This document shows, one piece after another, positions 18,557 through 27,440 of a stretch of 64,000 bases of DNA. The stretch is from Yokenella regensburgei ATCC 49455 (GTDB lineage Bacteria > Pseudomonadota > Gammaproteobacteria > Enterobacterales > Enterobacteriaceae). The notes under the pieces are model-generated. The model ran no database searches. It was not told the DNA's origin and saw only the letters and a list, made by a program, of their open reading frames with translations. Each line of letters opens with the position of its first letter. The stretch's first letter is position 1. Both the position numbers and the translations under genes were made by a program. Location of the stretch: contig NZ_JMPS01000009.1 of assembly GCF_000735455.1 (NCBI RefSeq), positions 1 through 64,000 of the forward strand. The letters run 5' to 3'.

Positions 18557-18572
18557 CGTGACATAAATCACA
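18557..18572 (+). promoter_or_regulatory. CRP site upstream of btsT
   Basis: CGTGA-CATAAA-TCACA matches the CRP consensus TGTGA-N6-TCACA at 9 of 10 positions. It lies 194-209 bp before the btsT start codon. E. coli btsT is reported to be activated by cAMP-CRP. Confidence 0.75.
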
Positions 18573-18599
18573 TAAATAACCAATATCAGACTTTACTCA

Positions 18600-18647
18600 A
18601 CCACTCAGTCATTCCAGCAACCGCTGAGCACGTTATACAACCACTCA
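18600..18647 (+). promoter_or_regulatory. Three BtsR-type direct repeats
   Basis: ACCACTCA (18600-18607), ACCGCTGA (18620-18627) and ACCACTCA (18640-18647) recur with an exact 20-bp period (12-bp spacers). They resemble the ACC(G/A)CT(C/T)A repeats bound by the pyruvate-responsive regulator BtsR (YehT) upstream of E. coli btsT, where two copies are described (recalled). Confidence 0.75.
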
Positions 18648-18765
18648 CCGTTTTTCCTTCATAAAGGAAGACACCTTTCAGGCAAGATAGCGCCAGCATC
18701 ACCATCAATAACTCCCCAATAACACACATTGACCCCAACTTTCGTTTACACAACCAGGTCTTACT

Positions 18766-20919
18766 ATGGATACGAAAAAAATATTTAAGCACGTACCCTG
18801 GGCCATCCTCGGGATTATCGGCGCTTTTTGTCTATCGGTTGTCGCGCTACGTCGCGGCGAGCACGTCAGCGCCCTGTGGATAGTCGTGGCATCCGTCTCG
18901 GTTTATCTGGTGGCTTACCGCTACTACAGCCTCTATATCGCCCAGAAGGTGATGAAGCTGGACCCCACACGCGCCACGCCGGCGGTGATTAACAACGATG
19001 GCCTTAACTATGTGCCAACCAACCGCTACGTGCTGTTTGGCCACCACTTCGCGGCCATCGCGGGCGCAGGCCCACTGGTCGGCCCGGTGCTGGCAGCACA
19101 GATGGGCTACCTGCCGGGTACCCTGTGGCTGCTGGCAGGCGTAGTGCTCGCCGGTGCGGTACAGGACTTCATGGTACTGTTCATCTCTACCCGCCGTAAC
19201 GGCTCGTCGCTTGGCGAGATGGTGAAGGAAGAGATGGGCCGCGTGCCGGGTTCGATTGCCCTGTTCGGCTGCTTCCTCATCATGATCATCATCCTTGCGG
19301 TGCTGGCGCTTATCGTGGTGAAAGCACTGGCAGAAAGTCCGTGGGGCGTGTTTACCGTCTGCTCCACTGTGCCGATTGCGCTGTTTATGGGCATCTACAT
19401 GCGCTTCCTGCGCCCGGGCCGCGTGGGTGAAGTCTCAGTCATTGGTATCGTCCTGCTGGTCGCCTCTATCTACTTCGGCGGCGTGATTGCGCACGACCCG
19501 TACTGGGGCCCGGCGCTGACCTTTAAAGACACCACCATCACCTTCGCGCTGATTGGTTATGCCTTTATCTCCGCGCTGCTGCCGGTTTGGCTGATTCTGG
19601 CACCACGTGACTACCTCGCCACCTTCCTGAAAATTGGCGTTATTGTCGGTCTGGCGCTCGGCATCGTGATCCTCAACCCGGATCTGAAAATGCCGGCGGT
19701 CACCCAGTACATCGACGGTACCGGCCCGCTGTGGAAAGGTGCACTGTTCCCGTTCCTGTTTATTACCATTGCCTGTGGTGCGGTTTCCGGCTTCCACGCG
19801 CTGATCTCTTCCGGCACCACGCCGAAGCTGCTGGCCAACGAAACCGACGCGCGTTTCATCGGTTACGGCGCGATGCTGATGGAATCTTTCGTTGCCATCA
19901 TGGCGCTGGTTGCGGCTTCTATCATCGAGCCAGGCCTCTACTTCGCGATGAACACCCCACCGGCGGGCCTTGGCATCACCATGCCGAACCTGCACGAAAT
20001 GGGCGGTGAGAACGCGGCGATGATCATGGCGCAGCTGAAAGACGTCAGCACCCAGGCGGCAGCGACCGTCAGCTCCTGGGGCTTCGTGATTTCGCCTGAG
20101 CAGATCATGCAAACGGCGAAGGACATTGGTGAACCGTCCGTGCTGAACCGCGCCGGTGGTGCACCGACGCTGGCGGTAGGTATTGCCCACGTGTTCCACA
20201 AAGTGCTGCCGATGGCCGACATGGGCTTCTGGTACCACTTCGGGATCCTGTTTGAAGCGCTGTTCATCCTGACCGCGCTGGACGCCGGTACCCGTGCTGG
20301 CCGCTTCATGCTGCAGGATCTGCTGGGTAACTTCGTCCCGTTCCTGAAGAAAACCGACTCTCTGGTGGCTGGCATCCTGGGTACAGCGGGCTGCGTTGGC
20401 CTGTGGGGCTACCTGCTGTATCAGGGCGTGGTCGATCCGCTGGGCGGTGTGAAGAGCCTGTGGCCGCTGTTCGGGATCTCTAACCAGATGCTGGCGGCAG
20501 TCGCACTGGTACTGGGTACCGTGGTCCTGGTGAAGATGAAGCGCACCAAATACATCTGGGTAACCGTGCTGCCAGCCGTATGGCTACTGATTTGCACCAC
20601 CTGGGCACTGGGTCTGAAGCTCTTCAGTACTAACCCGTCAATGGAAGGCTTCTTCTTCATGGCGAACCAGTACAAAGAGAAGCTGGCAGCCGGTGGCGGC
20701 GACCTGACCGCACAACAGATTGCCAACATGAACCATATCGTGGTGAACAACTACACCAACGCCGGTCTCAGCATTCTGTTCCTGGTGGTGGTTTACAGCA
20801 TCATCTTCTACGGCATCAAAACCTGGCTCAATGTGCGTAACAGCGACAAACGTACGGATAAAGAAACCCCGTACGTCCCGGTACCGGAAGGCGGCGTGAA
20901 AACCTCTTCCCACCACTAA
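18766..20919 (+). CDS. btsT: BtsT (YjiY), pyruvate:H+ symporter, CstA family
   Basis: This 717-residue polytopic protein is almost identical to E. coli BtsT, the high-affinity pyruvate/proton symporter, and shows the CstA-family hallmarks HHFAAIAGAGPLVGPVLAAQ (near 88-107) and GFHALISSGTTPKLL (near 345-360). About 16-18 membrane segments are apparent. The C-terminus KRTDKETPYVPVPEGGVK is cytoplasmic. The CRP site and BtsR-like repeats upstream indicate induction by pyruvate via BtsS/BtsR and by carbon limitation. It is followed by yjiX after a GC-rich hairpin, as in E. coli. Confidence 0.97.
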   Translation: MDTKKIFKHVPWAILGIIGAFCLSVVALRRGEHVSALWIVVASVSVYLVAYRYYSLYIAQKVMKLDPTRATPAVINNDGLNYVPTNRYVLFGHHFAAIAGAGPLVGPVLAAQMGYLPGTLWLLAGVVLAGAVQDFMVLFISTRRNGSSLGEMVKEEMGRVPGSIALFGCFLIMIIILAVLALIVVKALAESPWGVFTVCSTVPIALFMGIYMRFLRPGRVGEVSVIGIVLLVASIYFGGVIAHDPYWGPALTFKDTTITFALIGYAFISALLPVWLILAPRDYLATFLKIGVIVGLALGIVILNPDLKMPAVTQYIDGTGPLWKGALFPFLFITIACGAVSGFHALISSGTTPKLLANETDARFIGYGAMLMESFVAIMALVAASIIEPGLYFAMNTPPAGLGITMPNLHEMGGENAAMIMAQLKDVSTQAAATVSSWGFVISPEQIMQTAKDIGEPSVLNRAGGAPTLAVGIAHVFHKVLPMADMGFWYHFGILFEALFILTALDAGTRAGRFMLQDLLGNFVPFLKKTDSLVAGILGTAGCVGLWGYLLYQGVVDPLGGVKSLWPLFGISNQMLAAVALVLGTVVLVKMKRTKYIWVTVLPAVWLLICTTWALGLKLFSTNPSMEGFFFMANQYKEKLAAGGGDLTAQQIANMNHIVVNNYTNAGLSILFLVVVYSIIFYGIKTWLNVRNSDKRTDKETPYVPVPEGGVKTSSHH

Positions 20920-20963
20920 TCCTTTTATCCCCTCTCCTTAGAGTCGGGGGGATAAGGGAAAAC

Positions 20964-20988
20964 GCCCGGTGAACTCACTTCACCGGGC
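20964..20988 (+). terminator. Hairpin between btsT and yjiX
   Basis: GCCCGGTGAA (20964-20973) and TTCACCGGGC (20979-20988) form a perfect 10-bp stem with a five-base loop, followed only by TTTACG. Because yjiX and yjiA are normally read with btsT, this is likely a partial terminator or an mRNA-stabilising element that lowers downstream expression. Confidence 0.6.
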
Positions 20989-21012
20989 TTTACGCATTAT
21001 CAGGATGGCAAA

Positions 21013-21216
21013 ATGTTTGGTAACTTAGGTCAGGCTAAAAAATATCTCGGTCAGGCGGCGAAAATGCTGATTGGCATTCCGGATTACGACAACTACGTCG
21101 AGCACATGAAGACCAACCATCCGGACAAACCTTACATGACCTATAACGAATTCTTCCGCGAACGCCAGCAGGCACGCTACGGCGGCGACGGAAAAGGCGG
21201 TATGCGCTGTTGCTAA
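21013..21216 (+). CDS. yjiX: YjiX, YbdD/YjiX-family small protein
   Basis: This 67-residue protein matches E. coli YjiX, with the family motifs [21 protein letters not shown] and [11 protein letters not shown] and a Gly-rich C-terminus ending MRCC. Members are always encoded after CstA-type pyruvate transporters (btsT-yjiX, cstA-ybdD). Its family partner YbdD is needed for full CstA transport activity. The two terminal cysteines might bind metal. It is 11 bp from yjiA. Confidence 0.93.
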   Translation: MFGNLGQAKKYLGQAAKMLIGIPDYDNYVEHMKTNHPDKPYMTYNEFFRERQQARYGGDGKGGMRCC

Positions 21217-21226
21217 AGGAGAGAAC

Positions 21227-22180
21227 ATGACACCTGTTGCAGTCACCCTACTCACCGGCTTTCTCGGCGCCGGGAAGACCACCCTGCTGCGCCATATCCT
21301 CAATGAGCAGCATGGCTTCAAAATTGCCGTCATCGAAAATGAGTTCGGCGAAGTCTCTGTCGACGACCAGCTGATTGGCGATCGCGCCACGCAGATCAAA
21401 ACCCTGACCAACGGCTGTATCTGCTGTAGCCGTTCTAACGAGCTGGAAGACGCGCTGCTGGATCTGCTCGACAGCCTCGACCGCGGTGAAATCACCTTCG
21501 ACCGATTGGTGATTGAGTGCACCGGCATGGCCGATCCGGGCCCGATTATTCAGACTTTTTTCTCCCACGAAATCCTCTGCCAGCGCTACCTCCTCGACGG
21601 CGTCATTGCGCTGGTCGATGCCGCCCACGCGGATCAGCAAATGAATCAGTTCACCCTCGCCCAGTCGCAGGTGGGCTACGCGGACCGCATTCTGCTGACC
21701 AAAACCGACGTTGCAGGTGAAGCCGCTCAGCTTCGTGAACGCCTGGCGCGCATTAACGCCCGTGCGCCAATTTACACCGTCACGCACGGCGATATCGACC
21801 TCGGCCTGCTGTTTAATACCAACGGCTTTATGCTGGAAGAGAAAGTCACCACCGCGCCGCGCTTCCACTTCATGGCCGACAAACAAAACGACGTCAGCTC
21901 GATTGTCGTCGAGCTGGACTACCCGGTGGATATCAGCGACGTTTCGCGAGTGATGGAGAACCTGCTGCTGTCATTTGCCGAGAAGCTGCTGCGCTACAAA
22001 GGGATGCTGTGGATTGACGGCGAACCAAACCGCCTGCTGTTCCAGGGCGTTCAGCGCCTGTACAGCGCCGACTGGGACCGCCCGTGGGGCGAAGAAACAC
22101 CGCACAGCACGCTGGTGTTTATCGGCGTTCAGTTGCCGGAAGAAGAGATCCGCGCAGCGTTCGCCGGATTGAAAAAGTAA
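21227..22180 (+). CDS. yjiA: YjiA, COG0523 P-loop GTPase (zinc metallochaperone family)
   Basis: This 317-residue GTPase has Walker A GFLGAGKTTL at 11-20, the metal-binding CxCC motif GCICCSR at 63-69 (Cys64, Cys66, Cys67), Walker B/switch VIECTGMADP, and the guanine-specificity motif LLTKTD near 163. The C-terminal COG0523 domain is present. E. coli YjiA binds zinc and cobalt and is structurally solved. AAAGGAG is well spaced before ATG 21227. Confidence 0.95.
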   Translation: MTPVAVTLLTGFLGAGKTTLLRHILNEQHGFKIAVIENEFGEVSVDDQLIGDRATQIKTLTNGCICCSRSNELEDALLDLLDSLDRGEITFDRLVIECTGMADPGPIIQTFFSHEILCQRYLLDGVIALVDAAHADQQMNQFTLAQSQVGYADRILLTKTDVAGEAAQLRERLARINARAPIYTVTHGDIDLGLLFNTNGFMLEEKVTTAPRFHFMADKQNDVSSIVVELDYPVDISDVSRVMENLLLSFAEKLLRYKGMLWIDGEPNRLLFQGVQRLYSADWDRPWGEETPHSTLVFIGVQLPEEEIRAAFAGLKK

Positions 22181-22193
22181 TACCGTGACTATC

Positions 22194-22256
22194 CCCTCTC
22201 CCAAAGGGAGAGGGATTCAGACCGCACTGACCATCCCCTCTCCCTCCGGGAGAGGG
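22194..22256. repeat. Two tandem CCCTCTCCC/GGGAGAGGG intergenic hairpins
   Basis: Two copies of the arm pair CCCTCTCCC...GGGAGAGGG occur at 22194-22214 and 22236-22256, separated by 21 bp; the second is followed by the extension TCAGGGTGAGGGGA. This is a common dispersed intergenic repeat of enterobacterial and other gammaproteobacterial genomes. It sits between converging genes and likely acts as a bidirectional terminator. Confidence 0.8.
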
Positions 22257-22286
22257 TCAGGGTGAGGGGAGCAGACCGCACAACGC

Positions 22287-23645
22287 TTACATCACCGCTT
22301 CAGGCAGCGTCACCACCCACAGCTCACTCTCAGATTCAGGTTTCTCCAGCGGCTTCACGCCGATGCTCGTTGCCACAACTTTATCGTCCACCGTCAGCTC
22401 ACCCTGCTCGTTCAGGCGGTAATCCTTCAGCTTTTTCCCTGCGACAGGATCTTTCAGCACCGTCTTCACGCCAAAGTCATTATCGTTGGCCACTGCCAGG
22501 GTCTTACCATCAATCAGCGCCAGCCCTTCGGCTTTCTCCTGCTGCCAGCCAAGCTTACGCAAATCCACCACCAGCGATTTTTCCGCCAGCATGACGCCGC
22601 GTTTCGCCAGTTTTTCCTCATCATCAAACTCCGGATACTTCCAGGTTTTGTCGAATGCAGCCAGATCGCTCGCCTTACTCAAATCCACTTTGTAGATGTT
22701 ATTACGCATCGCCCCGTCTTTATCGCCACCCTGCTCAATCAGCAAAATATGCTGATTATCGAGCGCCACGATATCGCCAATTTTGGCATCGCTGTTTTTG
22801 CTGTACGCCGCCGCATCTATCGGGTAACCGTACATCGCCGTTTTCCCCGTCGCCGGGTCGAAGCTCACCAGGCGGGTAAACAGCGCCTGCTTCTTGCTTT
22901 TACCGTCGATATCGAGCGTGCTCTGTACCGCCGCGATAATCCGCCCGTCCGGCATGCGGGTCAGCCCCTCAAAGCCACGGTTCGGCTGACGCCATTTGAT
23001 AACGTTCGGCAAACCACCGGCGATAGACTTCTCGCCGTTTTCGGCCTGCGGCCCGTGCATGGCGAGGATCTTTCCGCTGCGGTCGACGTTCACCAGGAAC
23101 GGGCCATATTCATCGCAAAGCCAGTAACCGCCTTTACCATCCGGGGTAATACCTTCGGTATCCAGCCCACGGTTATCCCCTTTCAGCACCTTCATGCTGT
23201 CGCTAAGCGCCACTTCATTGGTGGAGCCAATGACGTCGCTTTCAAGCGGCAGGCCGTTGATGTTGCCCTTCGCATCGTGCAGCGGCACGGCGTTTGTCGC
23301 CTGCGCTTTACCGTTTTCCAGCCGAATAGTCATCATCTGCGGAGTAAACCCGGGCACCACGAAAATCTTCGCCTCGCGCTTGCCCACGTTCGGTGAATCG
23401 GCGTTCGGCCCGCGATCGGTCACGGTGGCAAACGTCAGGGCATCGCCCTCTTTGCCGGTAAACAGCAGCCCGGAGCCAATTCCCACCGGCAACCCGTTCG
23501 GGAAAGCGCTGGAGAATGCACCGCGATAAGGAATGTTTGAGCCTTCCGGGAAGCTCACGATATAGCGCTCGGCGTGAGGTTCCGCCGCCAGCGCAGAGAA
23601 GGAGAGAGTACAGCCGATAACCAGAGGGATTATTTTGATTTTCAT
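22287..23645 (-). CDS. Exported esterase-like/phytase-like beta-propeller protein
   Basis: This 452-residue protein has a signal peptide (MKIKIIPLVIGCTLSFSALA, cleavage before AEPHAER). The mature protein resembles the 'esterase-like activity of phytase' family: TVTDRGPNADSPN early on, GLDTEGITPDGKGGYWLCDEYGP near 200, and FEGLTRMPDGRIIAAVQ near 245, all typical propeller-blade calcium- or phosphate-site motifs. It probably acts in the periplasm on phosphate or ester substrates; activity is not established. It is an insertion between yjiA and mrr relative to E. coli K-12. Confidence 0.8.
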   Translation of the reverse strand: MKIKIIPLVIGCTLSFSALAAEPHAERYIVSFPEGSNIPYRGAFSSAFPNGLPVGIGSGLLFTGKEGDALTFATVTDRGPNADSPNVGKREAKIFVVPGFTPQMMTIRLENGKAQATNAVPLHDAKGNINGLPLESDVIGSTNEVALSDSMKVLKGDNRGLDTEGITPDGKGGYWLCDEYGPFLVNVDRSGKILAMHGPQAENGEKSIAGGLPNVIKWRQPNRGFEGLTRMPDGRIIAAVQSTLDIDGKSKKQALFTRLVSFDPATGKTAMYGYPIDAAAYSKNSDAKIGDIVALDNQHILLIEQGGDKDGAMRNNIYKVDLSKASDLAAFDKTWKYPEFDDEEKLAKRGVMLAEKSLVVDLRKLGWQQEKAEGLALIDGKTLAVANDNDFGVKTVLKDPVAGKKLKDYRLNEQGELTVDDKVVATSIGVKPLEKPESESELWVVTLPEAVM

Positions 23646-23801
23646 GTGGTTAGTATCCTTTGCAAGAGCAGGACACTATAAAGAGAGTGGATGTCAGAAA
23701 AATGACACTCGTCGCGATATCTTTCCGATAAGTGATTCATCCAACAGTAATTCCCCTCGAAACTGGCATGCTATGCACAACATCATCGTTAAGGGAACAA
23801 C

Positions 23802-24971
23802 GTGAAAAACTACAAAGTCATAACGCCACTTTTTCCGACTTATGCACAGGCGCAGGCCATGATGAAAGCCTCCGCAGGCTACCCCGCTAAGTCGGTACGT
23901 AATATGATCACTGCGATCCATGAACAAACCGGCACACCGCAAAAACCCGTCGACTGGTCGGAGCCAGACAAATGGATTATTGAGCGCCTGACCGGTGAGG
24001 ACGCAGAGCTCGCGCACCGCATCTGGCAAACCGATAACCACATCCTCAACCCTCGCCACAGCTACGGCTGCTACCTGTTCCTCAACAACGAGCAGTTTAA
24101 GCTGATGGAAGAGAGCAGCGACGGGCTCTGGCAGGCCACCGAGCGGGGCAATCAATTCCTCAACGCTGATGAGTCAACGTGGCGCTGGCTCGACGATCAG
24201 GAAGGCATTCTGCAGCTACTGGAGCTGCTGGCCAGCCGTGAGATGTCAAAACGCGCCGATTTATTGCCTGAATGGCAGGCCTTCCTCCACCAGCATTCAA
24301 AGTTTGCTTCCGCCAGCTCCATCAAAAGCACGCTCTACTCGCGGCTCTACAATCTTATCGACAGGCACATGGTCGATCGCGACGGCATGAGTTACAGCAT
24401 TACCGATACCGGCCGCGCCTGGTTGAGTAAAGCCCTGCCAGCGCGGAAAACCGACCCGCGCAAAGAGCTGCTCGATGCGGTCAAACGCTATAATCAGCAG
24501 CAAAAAGAGCTGCTGCGCGAGCAAATCAGCACCATGAACCCGTATAAGTTTGAACACTTAGTGGGTCAGCTTCTGGAAGCAATGGGCTATGAACAAGTTG
24601 AAGTCACCAAAGCCTCCGGTGACAAGGGCGTGGACGTTGTTGGCAAGGTGCAGGTGGGCATCACCACCATCACCGAAGTGGTGCAGGTGAAGCGGATGCA
24701 GAACACCGTCAACCGCCCGCTTATCGACCAGCTGCGCGGCGCGCTGCCGTACCATAAGGCCATTCGCGGTACGCTCATCACCACCGGCAGATTTGCCACC
24801 AGCTGCGCCGAAGCCGCACTGTTCCCGGGAGCCGCGCCGATCACCCTGATCGACGGCGATCGCCTGCTCGAACTGCTGATTGAGAACAACGTCGGTATCC
24901 GCCGCAGCAATGCCGTTGAGCTGCTGGACGTCGACCTGCAGCTGTTTGATGAGCTGGAGATCGAACAGTAA
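23802..24971 (+). CDS. mrr: Mrr-family restriction endonuclease with N-terminal extension
   Basis: This 389-residue protein has a C-terminal Mrr catalytic domain (about 245-365): FEHLVGQLLEAMGYEQVEVTKASGDKGVD with catalytic Asp278, then EVVQVKR with Gln295-x-Lys297, the Mrr-type D-QxK nuclease site. A winged-helix Mrr_N domain lies near 130-212. The first ~130 residues are additional: E. coli Mrr has 304 residues. Mrr enzymes cut methylated foreign DNA and, in E. coli, respond to high pressure. It precedes the type I genes in the same orientation but is separated from hsdM by a hairpin. Confidence 0.88.
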   Translation: MKNYKVITPLFPTYAQAQAMMKASAGYPAKSVRNMITAIHEQTGTPQKPVDWSEPDKWIIERLTGEDAELAHRIWQTDNHILNPRHSYGCYLFLNNEQFKLMEESSDGLWQATERGNQFLNADESTWRWLDDQEGILQLLELLASREMSKRADLLPEWQAFLHQHSKFASASSIKSTLYSRLYNLIDRHMVDRDGMSYSITDTGRAWLSKALPARKTDPRKELLDAVKRYNQQQKELLREQISTMNPYKFEHLVGQLLEAMGYEQVEVTKASGDKGVDVVGKVQVGITTITEVVQVKRMQNTVNRPLIDQLRGALPYHKAIRGTLITTGRFATSCAEAALFPGAAPITLIDGDRLLELLIENNVGIRRSNAVELLDVDLQLFDELEIEQ

Positions 24972-24981
24972 CCCGTTAGCC

Positions 24982-25015
24982 GGTATTCATCCCGTTACCG
25001 GAGGGGATGAATGCC
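24982..25015 (+). terminator. Hairpin between mrr and hsdM
   Basis: GGTATTCATCCC (24982-24993) pairs with GGGATGAATGCC (25004-25015) with one G-T pair. No T run follows. It likely separates mrr mRNA from the hsd transcript. Confidence 0.55.
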
Positions 25016-25076
25016 GTGCGAAGTCGGAATGACGCTGTATAATCACCCTATTTTGTAACCGCTTTTGGTAACTTTC

Positions 25077-27440
25077 ATGACTAACACAAATTTCTCGCAA
25101 ACGGCGGCCTTCATCTGGGCCGTTGCCGATCTGCTGCGCGGCGACTTCAAACAATCTCAGTACGGCCGCGTGATCCTGCCTTTCACCCTGCTGCGTCGTC
25201 TGGAATGCGTGTTGGCTGAAAGCAAAGACGCGGTAGTGGCTAAAGCACAGGAACTCAAAACCAGCCCGCTGCCGGAAGAAGCCAAAGAAAAGTTTCTGCT
25301 GCGCGCCACCAACTCGCTGTCGTTCTACAACACCTCGCCGATGGATCTCGGCAAAATGGGGCAGAACGACATCAGCGCCAACCTGGAAAACTACATTCAA
25401 AGCTTTTCAAAAGATGCGCGCGAGATCTTCGAGCACTTTAAATTCAGCGAGTTTATTGGTCTGCTGGACGACGCTAACCTGCTGTATAAGGTCGTTAAGA
25501 AGTTCGCCACCACCGATCTCAGCCCGCAGGCCATTTCCAACTATGAAATGGGGCTGGTGTTTGAAGAGCTGATCCGCCGCTTCGCGGAAAGTTCTAACGA
25601 AACCGCCGGGGAGCACTTTACCCCGCGCGATATCGTGCGCTTAACCACCTCTCTGGTGTTTATGGAAGATGACGATGCCCTGACCAAAGAAGGGATCATC
25701 CGCACTATTTACGACCCGACCGCGGGTACCGGCGGCTTCCTCTCCGCCGGGATGGAATACGTTCACGAACTGAACCCGAAAGCCGTGATGCGCGCGTTTG
25801 GTCAGGAGCTGAACCCGGAGTCCTACGCCATCTGTAAAGCCGACATGCTGATCAAAGGCCAGGACGTCAGCCGCATCAAGCTGGGCAACACCCTTTCTAA
25901 CGATCAGCTTCCGGCTGACCAGTTCGACTACATGTTGTCGAACCCGCCGTTTGGCGTCGACTGGAAAAAGATCGAGGGTGACATTAACGATGAGCACCTG
26001 CAGAAAGGCTTTAACGGCCGTTTTGGCCCCGGCCTGCCGCGCGTCTCTGACGGTTCGCTGCTGTTCCTGCTGCATCTGATCAGCAAAATGCGCGACACCC
26101 GTGCCGCCGACGGCATGGTGAACAACGGTGGCCGCATCGGCATTATTCTTAACGGTTCGCCGCTGTTTACCGGCGGTGCAGGCAGCGGTGAAAGTGAGAT
26201 CCGCCGCTATATCCTCGAGGCCGATCTGCTGGAAGGCATCGTCGCGCTGCCAACCGACATGTTCTACAACACCGGCATCGCCACCTACGTGTGGATCCTG
26301 TCGAACAAAAAGGCTCCGGAGCGCAAGGGTAAAGTCCAGCTCATCGATGGCACCAGCCTGTACGGCAAAATGCGTAAATCGCTGGGCTCCAAGCGTAACC
26401 TGATGGGCGATGACGATATCCAGCTCATCACCCGCACCTTCGGCAATTTTGAAGTGCTGAACGCCACCTCGCTTGAGGATTTAGGCCTGGAAAAAGCCGC
26501 CGAGCAAAAATCCAGCCGTGGTCGTCAGCCTGCCACCGCCAAAACCGAAGCGCCGAAAAGCTTCGCCAGCAAAATCTTTAACAGCACCGATTTTGGCTAT
26601 CGCCGCCTGACCATTGAGCGCCCGCTGCGTTTATCCGCTCAGGTAACGGATGAGGCTATTGCGACTCTGCGCTTTGCGCCGAAGCCGTTTAACGCGCCGA
26701 TGGAACGTCTGTATGAAGAGTTCGCATCCCAGTGGCTGGAGGGGACCTATGGTGACCTCTCCGGGCTGGAAGCAGAAGCCCGCGCCATTATCAAAGCTGA
26801 ATTTGCCGAGCTGAAAGAGAAGCAAATCAAAGACCTGCTCGACAGCAAACTGTGGCTGGCGCAGCGTAGCTTAATGGAAAAAGCGCAGCAGATTCAGACG
26901 GCTCTGGGTACGCAGGCGGGTGGAAAAACGCTGGTGAGCAACGATTTCAACCAGTTCCAGCTGACCCTGAAAGGGGCCATTAAAACCGCTGACGTGAAGC
27001 TGGACGCGAAAGAGAACAAGCAGTTTATCGACGCTATCACCACCAAAAACCCGGATGCCGAGCCGGTGGTGAAGAAAGCGTTGAAAGAAGCCGCTCAGCC
27101 GCTGTACGGTGCGTTTGAGTATAAAGGCAAGGTGGTCGAGTTTGAGCAGGACGGCGAGCTGCGCGATAACGAAAACGTGCCGCTTAACCCGGCCATCTCC
27201 ACCAGCGATCTGATTGAAAACTACTTTAAAGCCGAAGTACTGCCGCACGTGAATGACGCGTGGATCAACGCCGATAAGCGCGATGCCAAAGATAACGAAG
27301 TCGGGATTGTCGGTTATGAAATTCCGTTTAACCGCCATTTCTACGTCTACCAGCCGCCGCGCCCACTGGAAGAGATTGATGCCGATCTGGATGCGGTCAG
27401 CGCCGAGATTATGAAATTGCTGCAGGAGGTACACTCCTGA
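25077..27440 (+). CDS. hsdM: HsdM, type I restriction-modification methyltransferase subunit
   Basis: This 787-residue adenine-N6 methyltransferase subunit has an N-terminal HsdM_N helical domain ([19 protein letters not shown]), AdoMet motif I DPTAGTGG (213-220) and catalytic motif IV NPPF (289-292). It is much longer than the 529-residue EcoKI HsdM because of a long C-terminal Ala/Lys-rich helical region, which suggests a family other than IA. I chose ATG 25077 over the TTG four codons upstream. It overlaps hsdS by one base, with AGGAGG inside its end. Confidence 0.95.
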   Translation: MTNTNFSQTAAFIWAVADLLRGDFKQSQYGRVILPFTLLRRLECVLAESKDAVVAKAQELKTSPLPEEAKEKFLLRATNSLSFYNTSPMDLGKMGQNDISANLENYIQSFSKDAREIFEHFKFSEFIGLLDDANLLYKVVKKFATTDLSPQAISNYEMGLVFEELIRRFAESSNETAGEHFTPRDIVRLTTSLVFMEDDDALTKEGIIRTIYDPTAGTGGFLSAGMEYVHELNPKAVMRAFGQELNPESYAICKADMLIKGQDVSRIKLGNTLSNDQLPADQFDYMLSNPPFGVDWKKIEGDINDEHLQKGFNGRFGPGLPRVSDGSLLFLLHLISKMRDTRAADGMVNNGGRIGIILNGSPLFTGGAGSGESEIRRYILEADLLEGIVALPTDMFYNTGIATYVWILSNKKAPERKGKVQLIDGTSLYGKMRKSLGSKRNLMGDDDIQLITRTFGNFEVLNATSLEDLGLEKAAEQKSSRGRQPATAKTEAPKSFASKIFNSTDFGYRRLTIERPLRLSAQVTDEAIATLRFAPKPFNAPMERLYEEFASQWLEGTYGDLSGLEAEARAIIKAEFAELKEKQIKDLLDSKLWLAQRSLMEKAQQIQTALGTQAGGKTLVSNDFNQFQLTLKGAIKTADVKLDAKENKQFIDAITTKNPDAEPVVKKALKEAAQPLYGAFEYKGKVVEFEQDGELRDNENVPLNPAISTSDLIENYFKAEVLPHVNDAWINADKRDAKDNEVGIVGYEIPFNRHFYVYQPPRPLEEIDADLDAVSAEIMKLLQEVHS

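Noticed and set aside
19435-20238. Long 267-codon antisense frame inside btsT
   Set aside because: It is a mirror frame of a highly conserved transporter, rich in His/Arg/Gln with no recognisable domain.
22194-22256. CRISPR-like tandem repeats
   Set aside because: Only two short GC-rich hairpins, with a 21-bp gap, of a dispersed intergenic repeat type; no array or cas genes.
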